Below are positions 16,344 through 27,123 of a stretch of 64,000 nucleotides of DNA, one piece after another (the first letter of the stretch is position 1; every line of letters begins with the position of its first letter). Both the position numbers and the translations under genes were made by a program. The DNA comes from Hyphomicrobiales bacterium. Lineage in GTDB: Bacteria; Pseudomonadota; Alphaproteobacteria; Rhizobiales; Beijerinckiaceae. The stretch spans positions 198,990 to 262,989 of the forward strand of contig UCLR01000032.1 of assembly GCA_900473415.1 (NCBI GenBank), written 5' to 3'. The notes beneath the pieces are model-generated. The model was not told where the DNA came from and made no database searches. It worked only from the letters and a program-made list of their open reading frames with translations.

Positions 16344-17439
16344 GATCGTTGCGCATAGCGCCGAGGCCGATCCCGTCGAGGCCCTGCGCGACGCCTTGAG
16401 CGACATCCTCGCCGGGCTGATCGCCGCCGGCTGCGGCCCGCATCACCTGCAAGGGATGGTCTGGGAGACAGACCGGCCGGAAGCCTTCCACTTCTCGCGC
16501 CATGCGGTCGAGCTCGCCTATCGGGAGGTCTTCGCGGGCTTCCGTCCGCCGATCGACCTGCGCCCCAAGACAGAACCCGGCCTGACGATCCGTGCTCGCC
16601 ACGCCGCCCCACAGCCGCTGCCCGACGTGACCGTCGACGGCTACGCGCTGCGCGAGCTCGGCCGGCAGTACAGCCCGCGCCTGCAAGCCGACATGAAGGC
16701 GCTGTTCCGGCAATGGAGCCGCGACGGCGAGGCCTTCCGAGCCGGGCATGCCGGGGCTGACCTCGCCTATGGCCCGAGCCGCTTCGAGACGCTCGACCTC
16801 TACCGCCCAGCCGGCATGGCCCAGGCTCCGATCTTCGTCTTCATCCATGGCGGCTACTGGCAGGCCTCCGACAAGCTGCAGCACGCCCAATTCGCGCAGG
16901 GCCTACTCGCGGCGGGCTATGCCGTCGCCATGCCGAATTACGGACTGGCACCCGATACGCCGCTGGAGGCAAGCCTTGCCCAAACCGTCGCGGCTCTGAA
17001 CTTCCTCGTGAAGGAAGCCGATGCGCTCGGCCTCGATCCGGCACGGCTACATGTCTCCGGCCATTCCGCCGGCGGCCATCTCGCCGCCATGGCACTTTGC
17101 GCGGCCGATGCGCCGCCGATCGCCTCGGCCCTGCTACTCTCCGGCCTCTACGATCTGAAGCCGCTCGGCCATCTTCCGCTCGGCCGCCTGCTCGGTCTCG
17201 ATGACGCGACCCGTGCCACCCGGCTCAGCCCGATCGCGCAACCCCGCCCGCAAGCCGCCCGCATCGCGATCGCGGTCGGCGAAGGCGAGAGCGACGCCTT
17301 TAAGGAGCAATCGGCCGCCTTGGCTGCAGCCTGGCAGGCGCCCGCTCCGCTGATCTGCCCGGGACACCATTTCAGCATGCTCGACGGGCTAAATGGTGGA
17401 GCGCTGCTAGATCTGGCGCTGAAGACGGCCGAGGGTTGA
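16330..17439 (+). CDS. Fusion: partial RidA-like domain plus kynurenine-formamidase-like alpha/beta hydrolase
   Basis: 369 residues. Residues about 10-95 match the C-terminal half of RidA/YjgF deaminases (LSDILAGLIAAGCGPHHL, YREVFAGFRPPIDL, then an IRARHA strand) but the first beta-hairpin is absent and the RidA substrate Arg is not evident. Residues about 115-369 are an Afmid-type hydrolase: YGPSRFETLDLYRP, oxyanion motif HGGYWQ, nucleophile GHSAGGHLAA, and the His in PGHHFSML. HGGYW is the hallmark of N-formylkynurenine formamidases. With 3-hydroxyanthranilate dioxygenase and an importer in the same operon, it may combine a 2-aminomuconate-deaminase-like part with an amidase (inference). 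The ATG overlaps livF. Confidence 0.78.
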   Translation: MSASEIVAHSAEADPVEALRDALSDILAGLIAAGCGPHHLQGMVWETDRPEAFHFSRHAVELAYREVFAGFRPPIDLRPKTEPGLTIRARHAAPQPLPDVTVDGYALRELGRQYSPRLQADMKALFRQWSRDGEAFRAGHAGADLAYGPSRFETLDLYRPAGMAQAPIFVFIHGGYWQASDKLQHAQFAQGLLAAGYAVAMPNYGLAPDTPLEASLAQTVAALNFLVKEADALGLDPARLHVSGHSAGGHLAAMALCAADAPPIASALLLSGLYDLKPLGHLPLGRLLGLDDATRATRLSPIAQPRPQAARIAIAVGEGESDAFKEQSAALAAAWQAPAPLICPGHHFSMLDGLNGGALLDLALKTAEG

Positions 17440-17459
17440 TCAAATCTAAGCTCGGACAG

Positions 17460-17608
17460 CGCGGGGAACCCCTCTCCTGTAAGGAGAGGGGTAGGGGTGA
17501 GGTGTAGGTCCCTGGACCAGCCAGGCGACAACCCAACGGCGGCCGCGGTGAAGTTTCAGCCAAAGCGTCCAACGGCCTACCCCTCACCCCGGGAGAGGGT
17601 TCCCCGCG
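17460..17608. repeat. MITE-like palindromic element with 12-bp inverted ends
   Basis: Ends are CGCGGGGAACCC (17460-17471) and GGGTTCCCCGCG (17597-17608). Within lie a perfect hairpin CCCCTCTCCT-GTA-AGGAGAGGGG (17469-17491) and long near-complementary arms (GGGGTGAGG.. / ..CCTCACCCC). No coding frame. It fills most of the 302-nt gap between the fusion hydrolase and aldehyde dehydrogenase genes and could terminate or separate transcripts; no transposase is nearby. Confidence 0.7.
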
Positions 17609-17741
17609 TTTCGATGGCAATCGACAGCGCCCGATCCATAATAAATTGCATCTGAATTTATCTGATTTATCCAACTAGCTCGCAGAATATCCCGCCCCCT
17701 ATCGTCCGGTCGAAAGCGGCGAAGCCGACCCTGGGGCCTTC

Positions 17742-19175
17742 ATGACGACCTATCCCGATCTCAAGCTCTATATCGGTGGCGCCTGGCGGAAGACGGCCGA
17801 GGAGCAGGCGGTGTTGAATCCGGCCGATGAAAGCGTTATCGGCGCCGTTCCTCTCGCCTCCCATGCCGATCTCGACGATGCGCTCGCCGCTGCCGCCGAG
17901 GGCTTCAAGGTCTGGAGCCGCACTGCCCCGCGCACGCGTGCCGAGATCATGCTGAAGGCCGCGGCGCTGATGCGCGGGCGCGCTGAGGAAATCGCCCATT
18001 CGATCACGCTGGAGCACGGCAAGCCGCTGGCGCAGGCCCGGCTGGAAGTGGTCCGCGGCTGCGAGTTCTTCGAATGGGATGCGGGCGAGGGCCAGCGCGC
18101 CTATGGCCGCGTCGTGCCGAGCGAGCCCGGCATCCGCTATCTCGTCATGCACCAGCCGGTCGGGACGGTCGCGGCCTTCTCGCCCTGGAACTTCCCCATG
18201 AGCCAGCCCTCGCGCAAGATCGCGGGCGCGCTCGCGGCCGGCTGCTCGATCATCATCAAGGCGGCAGAGGAAACGCCGGCCGGCGCGCTCCACATCGCGC
18301 GCGCCTTGCACGATGCCGGCCTGCCGCCCGGCGTCCTGAACCTCGTCTTCGGCGTACCCGCCAGGATCTCCGAATACCTGATCCCGAAGCCGCAGGTCCG
18401 CCTCGTCGCCTTCACCGGCTCGACCGCCGTCGGCAAGCATCTGTCGGAGCTCGCCGCGCGGCACATGACGCCGGTGCTGATGGAGCTCGGCGGCCATGCC
18501 CCGGTGATCGTCTGCGACGATGTCGACCCCGTCGCCGCCGCCCATGCCTCGGCAATCCGCAAGCTCCGCAATGCCGGACAGGTCTGCACCTCGCCGACGC
18601 GCTTCTTTGTGCAGGAATCGATCTACGAGCCCTTCGCCCGGGCCTTCGTCGAGAAGGCGAAAACCGTCACCGTCGGCAACGGGCTCGACGAGAAGACGCA
18701 GATGGGTCCGGTCGCCAACCACCGCCGGATCGAGGCGATGGAAGCGCTCGTCGCGGATGCCCGCGCCCGCGGCGCCCGCATTCTCACCGGCGGCGAGCGC
18801 GTCGGAAACCGCGGCTATTTCTTCCCGCCGACTGTGCTCGCCGAATTGCCGGACGATGCCCGCGCCATGCGCGAGGAGCCCTTCGGTCCAATGGCGCTGA
18901 TCAACCCCGTGCGCTCGGTCGAAGAGGCGATCGAGAAGGCCAACGCCCTGCCCTTCGGGCTGGCGGCCTATGGCTTCACCCATTCAGCGGCGCGCGCCGA
19001 CCTGCTGGCGGAGAGCCTCGAGGCTGGCAACGTCTCGATCAACACGCTGGAAGCTTCGGTCGCCGAGGTGCCTTTCGGCGGCGTCAAGGACAGCGGCTAT
19101 GGCCGCGAAGGTGGCGCGGAGGGCCTCTCGCACTACATGACGGTCAAGACGCTTTCTCACAAGATGGTAATCTGA
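17742..19175 (+). CDS. NAD(P)-dependent aldehyde dehydrogenase (succinate/aminomuconate-semialdehyde dehydrogenase type)
   Basis: 477 residues. Features in order: AFSPWNFPMSQP (NAD binding), FTGSTAVGKHL, general base Glu in LMELGGHAP, catalytic Cys in NAGQVCTSP, and EEPFGPMALI. Typical of the SSADH-like ALDH branch, which also includes 2-aminomuconate semialdehyde dehydrogenases. Placement after the 3-hydroxyanthranilate operon suggests it oxidises the semialdehyde made after ring cleavage (inference). Separated from the preceding gene by a palindrome, it may have its own promoter. The ATG at 17742 is preceded by GGGG. Confidence 0.88.
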   Translation: MTTYPDLKLYIGGAWRKTAEEQAVLNPADESVIGAVPLASHADLDDALAAAAEGFKVWSRTAPRTRAEIMLKAAALMRGRAEEIAHSITLEHGKPLAQARLEVVRGCEFFEWDAGEGQRAYGRVVPSEPGIRYLVMHQPVGTVAAFSPWNFPMSQPSRKIAGALAAGCSIIIKAAEETPAGALHIARALHDAGLPPGVLNLVFGVPARISEYLIPKPQVRLVAFTGSTAVGKHLSELAARHMTPVLMELGGHAPVIVCDDVDPVAAAHASAIRKLRNAGQVCTSPTRFFVQESIYEPFARAFVEKAKTVTVGNGLDEKTQMGPVANHRRIEAMEALVADARARGARILTGGERVGNRGYFFPPTVLAELPDDARAMREEPFGPMALINPVRSVEEAIEKANALPFGLAAYGFTHSAARADLLAESLEAGNVSINTLEASVAEVPFGGVKDSGYGREGGAEGLSHYMTVKTLSHKMVI

Positions 19176-19297
19176 CCGCCATCTCCCGCCCATTCCGCCG
19201 GACCTAGCATGCGGCGAAATGACTATCGGGGCGAAAACTTGCGGATGGATGCAGCGGAGTGGTGCCGGGGACAGGATTTCCCGGCATTGTGGCCGCG

Positions 19298-20746
19298 ATG
19301 ATTCGCTCCGCAACCCTGGCTGTGTTGGCGCTGAGCCTCGGCGCCTGCGCCGTGGGGCCGGACTACGTGCCCCCCGCGCTTGAACTGCCACAGCGCTGGA
19401 GCGCGGCGACGAGCGGTCCGAAGGCGCCGAAGCCCTCCGAATGGTGGCGCGGCTTCCGCGATCCGACGCTGAACACCCTGATCGAGCTCGCCATCGCCGG
19501 CAATCTCGATGTCGCCCAGGCCAAGGCCCGCATCCGCGAGGCGCGCGCCACGCGCGAGCAGGCGGTCGGCGCGCTGTTCCCACAGGTCGACGCCGGCGCT
19601 TCCGCCACGCGCTCGCGCTCCCAGATCGTCACCCGCAACAGTTTCCGCGCCGGCTTCGACGCTTCCTGGGAAATCGACCTGTTCGGCGCACGCGATCGCG
19701 CCGTCGAGGCTGCGACCTACGGCACCGACGCCGCCTTCGACGATCTCGACACCGTCATGCTGACGCTGATCGGCGACGTCGCCTCGACCTATGTCGAGGC
19801 GCGCGGCCTGCAGGCGCGGATCGCGCTCGCCCGCTCGACCGCGCGCACCCAGCGCGAGACAGAGGAACTGACCCGCACGCGCTTCCGTGCCGGCGACATC
19901 TCCGCCATCGACACCTCTCGCGCCACGGCCCAAGCGGCCAGCACCGAGGCGCAGATCCCGGCGCTCGAAGCCTCGCTGGCCCAGGCGCAGCATCGCATCG
20001 CCGTGCTGACCGGCCGACCGCCGGCTGCCATGGCCCCCTATTTCGCCCGTGTCGCGGTAGTGCCCGGTACGCCCGCCCCGCCGCGCGCCGGCATTCCGGC
20101 CGATGTGCTGCGCCGTCGGCCGGATGTGCGCTCCGCCGAGCGCATTCTCGCCCAGCAGACCGCCCGGATCGCCCAGGCCGAGGCCAATCGGTATCCGTCC
20201 ATCTCGCTCACAGGCAGCATCTCGACCTCGGCGCTGAAGCTCGGCGACCTCGCCAAGAACAGCGCGATCGGCTGGTCCTTCGGGCCGACGCTCAGCGTGC
20301 CGATCTTCAATGGCGGCGAGCTCGCCGCGGCCGTCGATGCCGCCCGCGCCAGCCGCGACCGGCAGGACGCGGTCCTGCGCCTGGCCGTGCTGACTGCGCT
20401 TCAGGACGTCGAGGATGGGCTCGTCGGCCTGCGCCAGGAACGGCTGAGGATCACGAGCCTCACTGAGGCCGCCACCGCTTCGAAAGAAGCCGAGCGGCTC
20501 TCCCGCGCGCTCTACACATCCGGCAATGCAAGCTTCCTTGACGTGCTGGAGGCGCAGCGTACGAGCTACGCCGCCGAGCAATCGCTGATCGACAGTCGAG
20601 TCACGCTTGCCACCCAGTTCATCGCGCTCAACAAGGCGCTGGGCGGCGGCTGGCTGAAGCCCGTCGACGTCGAGAGGCCCGCCGTCGTCGATGGCGAGAC
20701 CGGCCCGCGCTTGCGCATCATTCCGGTGGAGGCACCGCAACCATGA
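19298..20746 (+). CDS. Efflux RND/ABC system outer membrane factor, NodT/OprM (TolC) family lipoprotein
   Basis: 482 residues. A lipoprotein signal (LALSLGAC lipobox) is followed by the family start AVGPDYVPP, then ERW-type helices and two outer membrane efflux repeats (about 70-270 and 280-470), with AGIPADVLRRRPDVRSAER and TALQDVEDGL as typical strings. It would be the trimeric outer-membrane channel. Its stop overlaps the adaptor start (ATGA), forming an operon macA-macB type. An in-frame ATG at 19259 precedes but would move the lipobox inward, so 19298 is chosen. Confidence 0.9.
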   Translation: MIRSATLAVLALSLGACAVGPDYVPPALELPQRWSAATSGPKAPKPSEWWRGFRDPTLNTLIELAIAGNLDVAQAKARIREARATREQAVGALFPQVDAGASATRSRSQIVTRNSFRAGFDASWEIDLFGARDRAVEAATYGTDAAFDDLDTVMLTLIGDVASTYVEARGLQARIALARSTARTQRETEELTRTRFRAGDISAIDTSRATAQAASTEAQIPALEASLAQAQHRIAVLTGRPPAAMAPYFARVAVVPGTPAPPRAGIPADVLRRRPDVRSAERILAQQTARIAQAEANRYPSISLTGSISTSALKLGDLAKNSAIGWSFGPTLSVPIFNGGELAAAVDAARASRDRQDAVLRLAVLTALQDVEDGLVGLRQERLRITSLTEAATASKEAERLSRALYTSGNASFLDVLEAQRTSYAAEQSLIDSRVTLATQFIALNKALGGGWLKPVDVERPAVVDGETGPRLRIIPVEAPQP

Positions 20747-21954
20747 GGCTTCGCCGCCTCCTCATGCCCGCCCTGATCGTCGCCGCAGCCGCGGGCGGCG
20801 GCTATTACTATTGGCAGACACGCCAGGCAGCGCAGGCAGAGACCGTCGTTTTGCCGAGCGTCGAGGCGACGATCGGCAATGTCGAGGATTCCGTACTCGC
20901 CTCCGGTGGCCTCGAGCCCGTCCGGCAGGTCAGCGTCGGCGCGCAGGTTTCCGGCCGCGTCATCTCGCTCAAGGTCAAGCTCGGCGACAATGTGAAGGCC
21001 GGCGACCTGATCGCGGAGATCGACGGCACCACCCTGCAGAACACGCTGCGCTCGACCGAGGCCGATCTCGCCGCGCTGAAGGCCCAGCGCGCCGAGCGCG
21101 CCGCGAGCCTCGCCTATGCCGAATCCGTTCTCGTTCGCCAGAAGCAGATGGTCGGCCAGAACGCCGTCTCGCGCGACGCCTACGAGAATGCCGAGATGAC
21201 GGTGAACACCACCCGCGCCCAGATCGAGTCGCTCGACGCGCAGATCGTCTCGGGCCAGGTCAAGGTCGAGAACGCCCGCGCCAATCTCGGCTATACCCGC
21301 ATCACCGCGCCCAGCGCCGGCACTGTGCTCGCCATTGTCGCGCAGGAGGGCCAGACGGTGAATGCCGTGCAGTCCGCCCCCACCATCGTCGTGCTCGGCG
21401 ACGTTTCGACGATGACGGTGAAGGCCAAGATCTCGGAAGCCGACGTGCTGCGCGTGAAGGCCGGGCAGGAAGTCTATTTCAGTGTGCTCGGCGCCCCCGA
21501 CCAGCGCTTCCCCGGCAAGATCTCCTTCGTCGAGCCCGCTCCCGACACGCTGAAGACGCAGAACGCGACGAGCTCCTCCGCGACCAGCAGCAGTTCGTCC
21601 TCCTCGACCACCAGCGCGATCTACTACAATGCCCTCTTCGAAGTGCCGAACCCTGAGGGCCGGCTGCTGACTTCGATGACCGCGCAGGTGACCGTCATCG
21701 TCGGCCGCGCCCAGAACGTCGTCACCGTTCCCTCGACTGCGATCCGCCGCCGCGGCCCGAACGCGCTCGTCGATGTGCTCGGCGAGGACGGCAAGCCGAC
21801 GCCGCGCAGGATCACTGTCGGGCTCGACAACAAGATCGTCGCGGAGATCAAGGACGGGTTGAAGGCCGGCGAGCGCGTCGTCACGACGCGCGCCAGCGGC
21901 GGCCCGGATGCGACGCGTGCCCCGCGTGCGCGGCGTTCACCCTTTGGATTCTAG
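20743..21954 (+). CDS. macA: MacA-like periplasmic adaptor subunit
   Basis: 403 residues. N-terminal membrane anchor (LLMPALIVAAAAGGGYYYW), then biotinyl-lipoyl-like and alpha-hairpin regions (SGRVISLKVKLGDNVKAGD, IESLDAQIVSGQVKVENA), NLGYTRITAP, and a beta-barrel domain. A Ser/Thr-rich stretch (about residues 275-293) interrupts the barrel near the C-terminal third, as seen in some alphaproteobacterial MacA homologues. It links the MacB-like ABC pump to the outer membrane channel. Overlaps the channel gene by 4 nt and is followed 10 nt later by the macB start. Confidence 0.9.
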   Translation: MRLRRLLMPALIVAAAAGGGYYYWQTRQAAQAETVVLPSVEATIGNVEDSVLASGGLEPVRQVSVGAQVSGRVISLKVKLGDNVKAGDLIAEIDGTTLQNTLRSTEADLAALKAQRAERAASLAYAESVLVRQKQMVGQNAVSRDAYENAEMTVNTTRAQIESLDAQIVSGQVKVENARANLGYTRITAPSAGTVLAIVAQEGQTVNAVQSAPTIVVLGDVSTMTVKAKISEADVLRVKAGQEVYFSVLGAPDQRFPGKISFVEPAPDTLKTQNATSSSATSSSSSSSTTSAIYYNALFEVPNPEGRLLTSMTAQVTVIVGRAQNVVTVPSTAIRRRGPNALVDVLGEDGKPTPRRITVGLDNKIVAEIKDGLKAGERVVTTRASGGPDATRAPRARRSPFGF

Positions 21955-21964
21955 GGGTCCCGCT

Positions 21965-23917
<1,953 letters not shown>

Positions 23918-23998
23918 GCACAGCTCGGGAGGAACCGCGCCGCCGTCTCGCCGGTTGATGACCTGCACGGCACCGCCGTGGCCTCACGCAAGCCGGGA

Positions 23999-24020
23999 CG
24001 TCCCGCGGCGCCGCGGGACG
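23999..24020. repeat. 22-bp perfect GC palindrome upstream of the DUF2934 gene
   Basis: Half-site CGTCCCGCGGC with its exact inverse. Located between the macB stop and the DUF2934 ribosome binding site, so it could be an operator or a strong hairpin in the leader. Confidence 0.6.
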
Positions 24021-24038
24021 CGATCATGGAGGCGAGAC

Positions 24039-24308
24039 ATGCGGCAGCAAGAGATGCTGGACGAAAAGTCCAGGCGCGAGATCACGAAGATCGCCCACGA
24101 GCTGTGGGAAAAGGACGGCCGGCCCGAGGGCCGCGACCGCGAGCACTGGGAGGCGGCCAAGGAACTCTGGGCCTTCCGCAGCCATAATCACGTCCTGACC
24201 GACGATGGCGAGGAAGCGGGGGGACGAATGCAGCAGGCCGCCGATTCAGGATCGAAGAAGCGGGCTCCGCAGGACGCGGGCAAATCTTCGCGTCAGGGGC
24301 AGAGATAG
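24039..24308 (+). CDS. DUF2934 domain-containing protein
   Basis: 89 residues. The core (about 13-45: ITKIAHELWEKDGRPEGRDREHWEAA) matches the short helical DUF2934 family common in Hyphomicrobiales, of unknown function, often near stress genes. The C-terminal half is charged and low-complexity. The ATG at 24039 has GGAGG 8 nt upstream. It overlaps the end of the convergent lipoprotein gene by 16 nt. Confidence 0.8.
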   Translation: MRQQEMLDEKSRREITKIAHELWEKDGRPEGRDREHWEAAKELWAFRSHNHVLTDDGEEAGGRMQQAADSGSKKRAPQDAGKSSRQGQR

Positions 24309-24604
24309 CCGCCCTGCTGCGGCAGGCAGCGCGCGCCCGTCGGCAGGACGAGCGCGCCATCGGCGTCGCGCCTCACATAGTCGCCATTGGGCAAGTTGAA
24401 GCCGCCGCGCACATCGGGCGCGACGCGCGTGCCGTCCGGCAGGACGAATTCGGCGCTGTCGCGCACGATCCTCTTGCCCGCCGGAAATTGCGTGGGCGGC
24501 ATCGATGCCGGCGGAGGGGCCGGCGCCACTTGGAACGTCGTCCCGCATCCGGCCGCCAAAGCGCCGAACACAAGCACGCCTGCCGTTTTCGCGATTCGGA
24601 TCAT
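24293..24604 (-). CDS. Small putative lipoprotein of unknown function
   Basis: 103 residues. Lipobox in the signal peptide (LVFGALAAGC) predicts outer- or inner-membrane lipid anchoring. After a Pro-rich linker the mature part has repeat-like segments EFVLPDGTRVAPDVRGG and FNLPNGDYVRRDADGALVLP, which resemble short beta-hairpin repeats. Two C-terminal Cys could form a disulfide. It converges with the DUF2934 gene; no named family recognised. Confidence 0.65.
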   Translation of the reverse strand: MIRIAKTAGVLVFGALAAGCGTTFQVAPAPPPASMPPTQFPAGKRIVRDSAEFVLPDGTRVAPDVRGGFNLPNGDYVRRDADGALVLPTGARCLPQQGGYLCP

Positions 24605-24681
24605 GTCGGCAGTTTTGCCGCGCGAAAGCCGATCGCGCAACCCCTGCGAGCAGCTTTGCCAGCTTGCCATCGAGAGCCACA

Positions 24682-25542
24682 TCAGAAGAGCGTGCGGAAG
24701 CTGTCGGGCAACCGGAACGCCTCCCCGCCCGCAATGTCGAGCGGCGCGACATACATCGTGCCGACCTCGCCGCCGCGCGGCGAGGCACGGACGCGATCGA
24801 GGAAGCTCTGGCAATGGCGCTCGATCGCCTCGTCCTCCCAATCCGTCCGCTCGAGGTTGCCGAAGGAGCGGTAGAGATTGAGGAGCGCAAGGTCGTTGCT
24901 GCGCTGGTGGTGGCCCTGATCCTCCTGGGCGAAGTCGAGGCCGCGGGTCAGCGCCTGGCGGCGCATCCGCTCACCGAGATCGGCATATTTCAGATGGAAG
25001 AGGTAGCCGCCGTGGAAATGCGGCGGCTGGTTGGCATGGTGAAAGCCGCCGCCCCAGCGGATCGGCTTGCGCACGATCAGCGTCTTGCACATCGGCGAGA
25101 CGAAACGGGCATAAGCCCGCTGGCGCAACACCTGCCCGTCGAGCAGGATGGCGTTCTCCTCGTCCAGCATCGTCATCACGTTGAGGCCGATGCAGGTCGA
25201 ATACTCGAAGTCGCTGGCGTCCAGCCAATCGGTGAAGCTGGCGAAGCGGCGCGGATCATGGCTGATGAACTCGTCGCAATCCGAATAGATCACGGTCTCA
25301 TAGAGCTCGAGCAGCGCGCCGACGAATTTCGAGACGAAGCGCGCCCGCTCCTGGTCGTCCAGCGCCGAGCGCGGATAGCGCACGACGCTGAGGCCGCAGA
25401 GCGCCTCGCGCACCTCCGCATCGCTGTCATGGTCGATGACATAGAGGTTCTCTCGCCCGACCAGCCGGGCATAGTAGTCGATCCAGCGCGATGCATAGAA
25501 CGCCTCGTTGTACTGCATCGTCACCACGGCGACCTTTTTCAT
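24682..25542 (-). CDS. Glycosyltransferase family 2-like protein
   Basis: 286 residues. N-terminal KKVAVVTMQYNEAFYASRWIDYY and metal-binding DCDEF place it in the Glyco_tranf_2_4 group (GT-A fold) of surface polysaccharide enzymes. ENLYVIDHDSD holds the nucleotide-binding Asp. Cytosolic, no transmembrane segment. The ATG at 25542 has GAGGA upstream; it is last of the minus-strand glycan run, 123 nt after the larger pyruvyltransferase-like gene. Confidence 0.8.
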   Translation of the reverse strand: MKKVAVVTMQYNEAFYASRWIDYYARLVGRENLYVIDHDSDAEVREALCGLSVVRYPRSALDDQERARFVSKFVGALLELYETVIYSDCDEFISHDPRRFASFTDWLDASDFEYSTCIGLNVMTMLDEENAILLDGQVLRQRAYARFVSPMCKTLIVRKPIRWGGGFHHANQPPHFHGGYLFHLKYADLGERMRRQALTRGLDFAQEDQGHHQRSNDLALLNLYRSFGNLERTDWEDEAIERHCQSFLDRVRASPRGGEVGTMYVAPLDIAGGEAFRLPDSFRTLF

Positions 25543-25665
25543 GCGCTCGTCCTCAGAGCCTCGGGGCCGAGAAGCGGGGACCGCCTTTCGGGGCATCCGA
25601 TGCTTCACTCGAGAGCGGGATCGTCCATTTGCGTCCACACGTAGGACGCAGAACGATCCGGCTCG

Positions 25666-27123
25666 TCACATCCGGTGCGGCACACCGTTAAAGTCCAGGA
25701 AATCCCTCATTCGGTCGTAGGAAGCGGCATAGGATTTCGCGAGCCCGCCGAGCGCGGCCTCCTTGTAGACGGCCCGCCAGCCGCCTTCGGCCAGCGCGGC
25801 CTCCGGCACCACCGGGATCTTCAGCGTCTCGGCCAATTCCTGGCTGCGCGTATCGTAGGCGACGAGCACGCCCGGCACGCCATGCGCCACCGCCGGCAGC
25901 ACACCATGGACGCGGTAGCCGACCGCAAGGTCGATGCTCTGGGCAAAGCGGTCGTAGTGCTCGACATCGAAGAAGGAGAAGAGTTGCTTCTCGTAGATGC
26001 ACCGCATCGCGGCGTCGTCCGGGCCGCTCCACCAGCCGGTGCGGACGAACTCGGCAACCGCCTTCTCCTTGGCCGCCTCGTCGCGCAGGAAGAACGCCTT
26101 CTCCTCCTGCTCGCCATGGGCCGACATCACCATCTCGCTCTGCGAATCGACCTTGAGCAGGGCCTCGCGCTGGTTGCGCAGGTACGCTTCCGGGTCGGCG
26201 GTGTAGCTCGTGTCGGCCTCGCGGCGCAGGCTGAAGGCGACCTTGCGGATATCACGCTGATCCGGCACGCGGATGGCGAGGTCGCGGTTGCGCGTCCTGA
26301 AGATCGAGGGACAGCCGACCACCTCGACATTGCCCACGCCGTTGCGCCGCAAGGTCTCGGCGCTGAAAGCGCCGCGCACGCCGATCGAGGCGCAGCGATC
26401 GCCGACGATCTGCCAGAAGCGCTTCGACATCTCCGGCAGCTCGATCGCGCGGTTCTGGCTCGCCTGCGCGCCGACGCCGATGGCGTAGACCGGCAGCTTC
26501 ACCTTCTCCAGCACCTCGACGGCGCGGAACCACTCCATCTTCTCATGGATGAAGTTCGAGCCGCGCACGAAGACGAAGTCGAACTCCTCGGCGTAGCGTT
26601 CGATGTCGGCATCGGTCGGGTTCATGATCTTCATCGGCTCGACATGCGCGTAGCGCAGCAGCTTGAGCGTCGAGTCGAAGACGATCATGTCGCCGATGTT
26701 GAAGTAGTCGGAGAGCAGTTTCTCCATCGGCGCGCGATACCAGCGCACCTTGTCGTGCTCGTAGACCTCTCCCGCCGGATAGACGACGAGCGCCCGCAGG
26801 TTCCGTACGGCAGCGACCGGCCGCAACAACGAGCCGGGCGCGAGCGCTCCGGTCCTCGCATCGGCAACCGCGATGGAGCGCAGCCGTCCTTCCGCCAGCG
26901 CCGGCAGCGGGATCGCGATCTCGGCAACCGTAACATCGCCCTCGATCAGGGCGTCCGGATGGATCGTCGCGAAATCCTGCCCGTCGATGATGAGCCGCAG
27001 CGAAGGCCAGCCGGTGCCCGGCTCGCGGACGACGAGGACGACGACCTCCTGGGTGGTGGCTCGCAGGATCTTGAGGGGCTCGACCGCCTGCTCGCCGGCG
27101 AATTGGTGCATGGGCGCGTTCAT
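25666..27123 (-). CDS. Polysaccharide pyruvyl transferase family protein with extra N-terminal domain
   Basis: 485 residues. Residues about 115-485 are PS_pyruv_trans-like: GEVYEHDKVRWYR, FNIGDMIVFDSTL, FVRGSNFIHEKMEW, SIGVRGAFSAETLRR, VVGCPS, and GYRVHGVLPAVAHG. About 110 residues are added in front (EVVVLVVREPGTGWPSLRL type beta domain). The family transfers pyruvate from PEP to sugar residues of exopolysaccharides. It is paralogous to 28307-29494. Start ATG overlaps the stop of the preceding gene (ATGA). Confidence 0.8.
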   Translation of the reverse strand: MNAPMHQFAGEQAVEPLKILRATTQEVVVLVVREPGTGWPSLRLIIDGQDFATIHPDALIEGDVTVAEIAIPLPALAEGRLRSIAVADARTGALAPGSLLRPVAAVRNLRALVVYPAGEVYEHDKVRWYRAPMEKLLSDYFNIGDMIVFDSTLKLLRYAHVEPMKIMNPTDADIERYAEEFDFVFVRGSNFIHEKMEWFRAVEVLEKVKLPVYAIGVGAQASQNRAIELPEMSKRFWQIVGDRCASIGVRGAFSAETLRRNGVGNVEVVGCPSIFRTRNRDLAIRVPDQRDIRKVAFSLRREADTSYTADPEAYLRNQREALLKVDSQSEMVMSAHGEQEEKAFFLRDEAAKEKAVAEFVRTGWWSGPDDAAMRCIYEKQLFSFFDVEHYDRFAQSIDLAVGYRVHGVLPAVAHGVPGVLVAYDTRSQELAETLKIPVVPEAALAEGGWRAVYKEAALGGLAKSYAASYDRMRDFLDFNGVPHRM

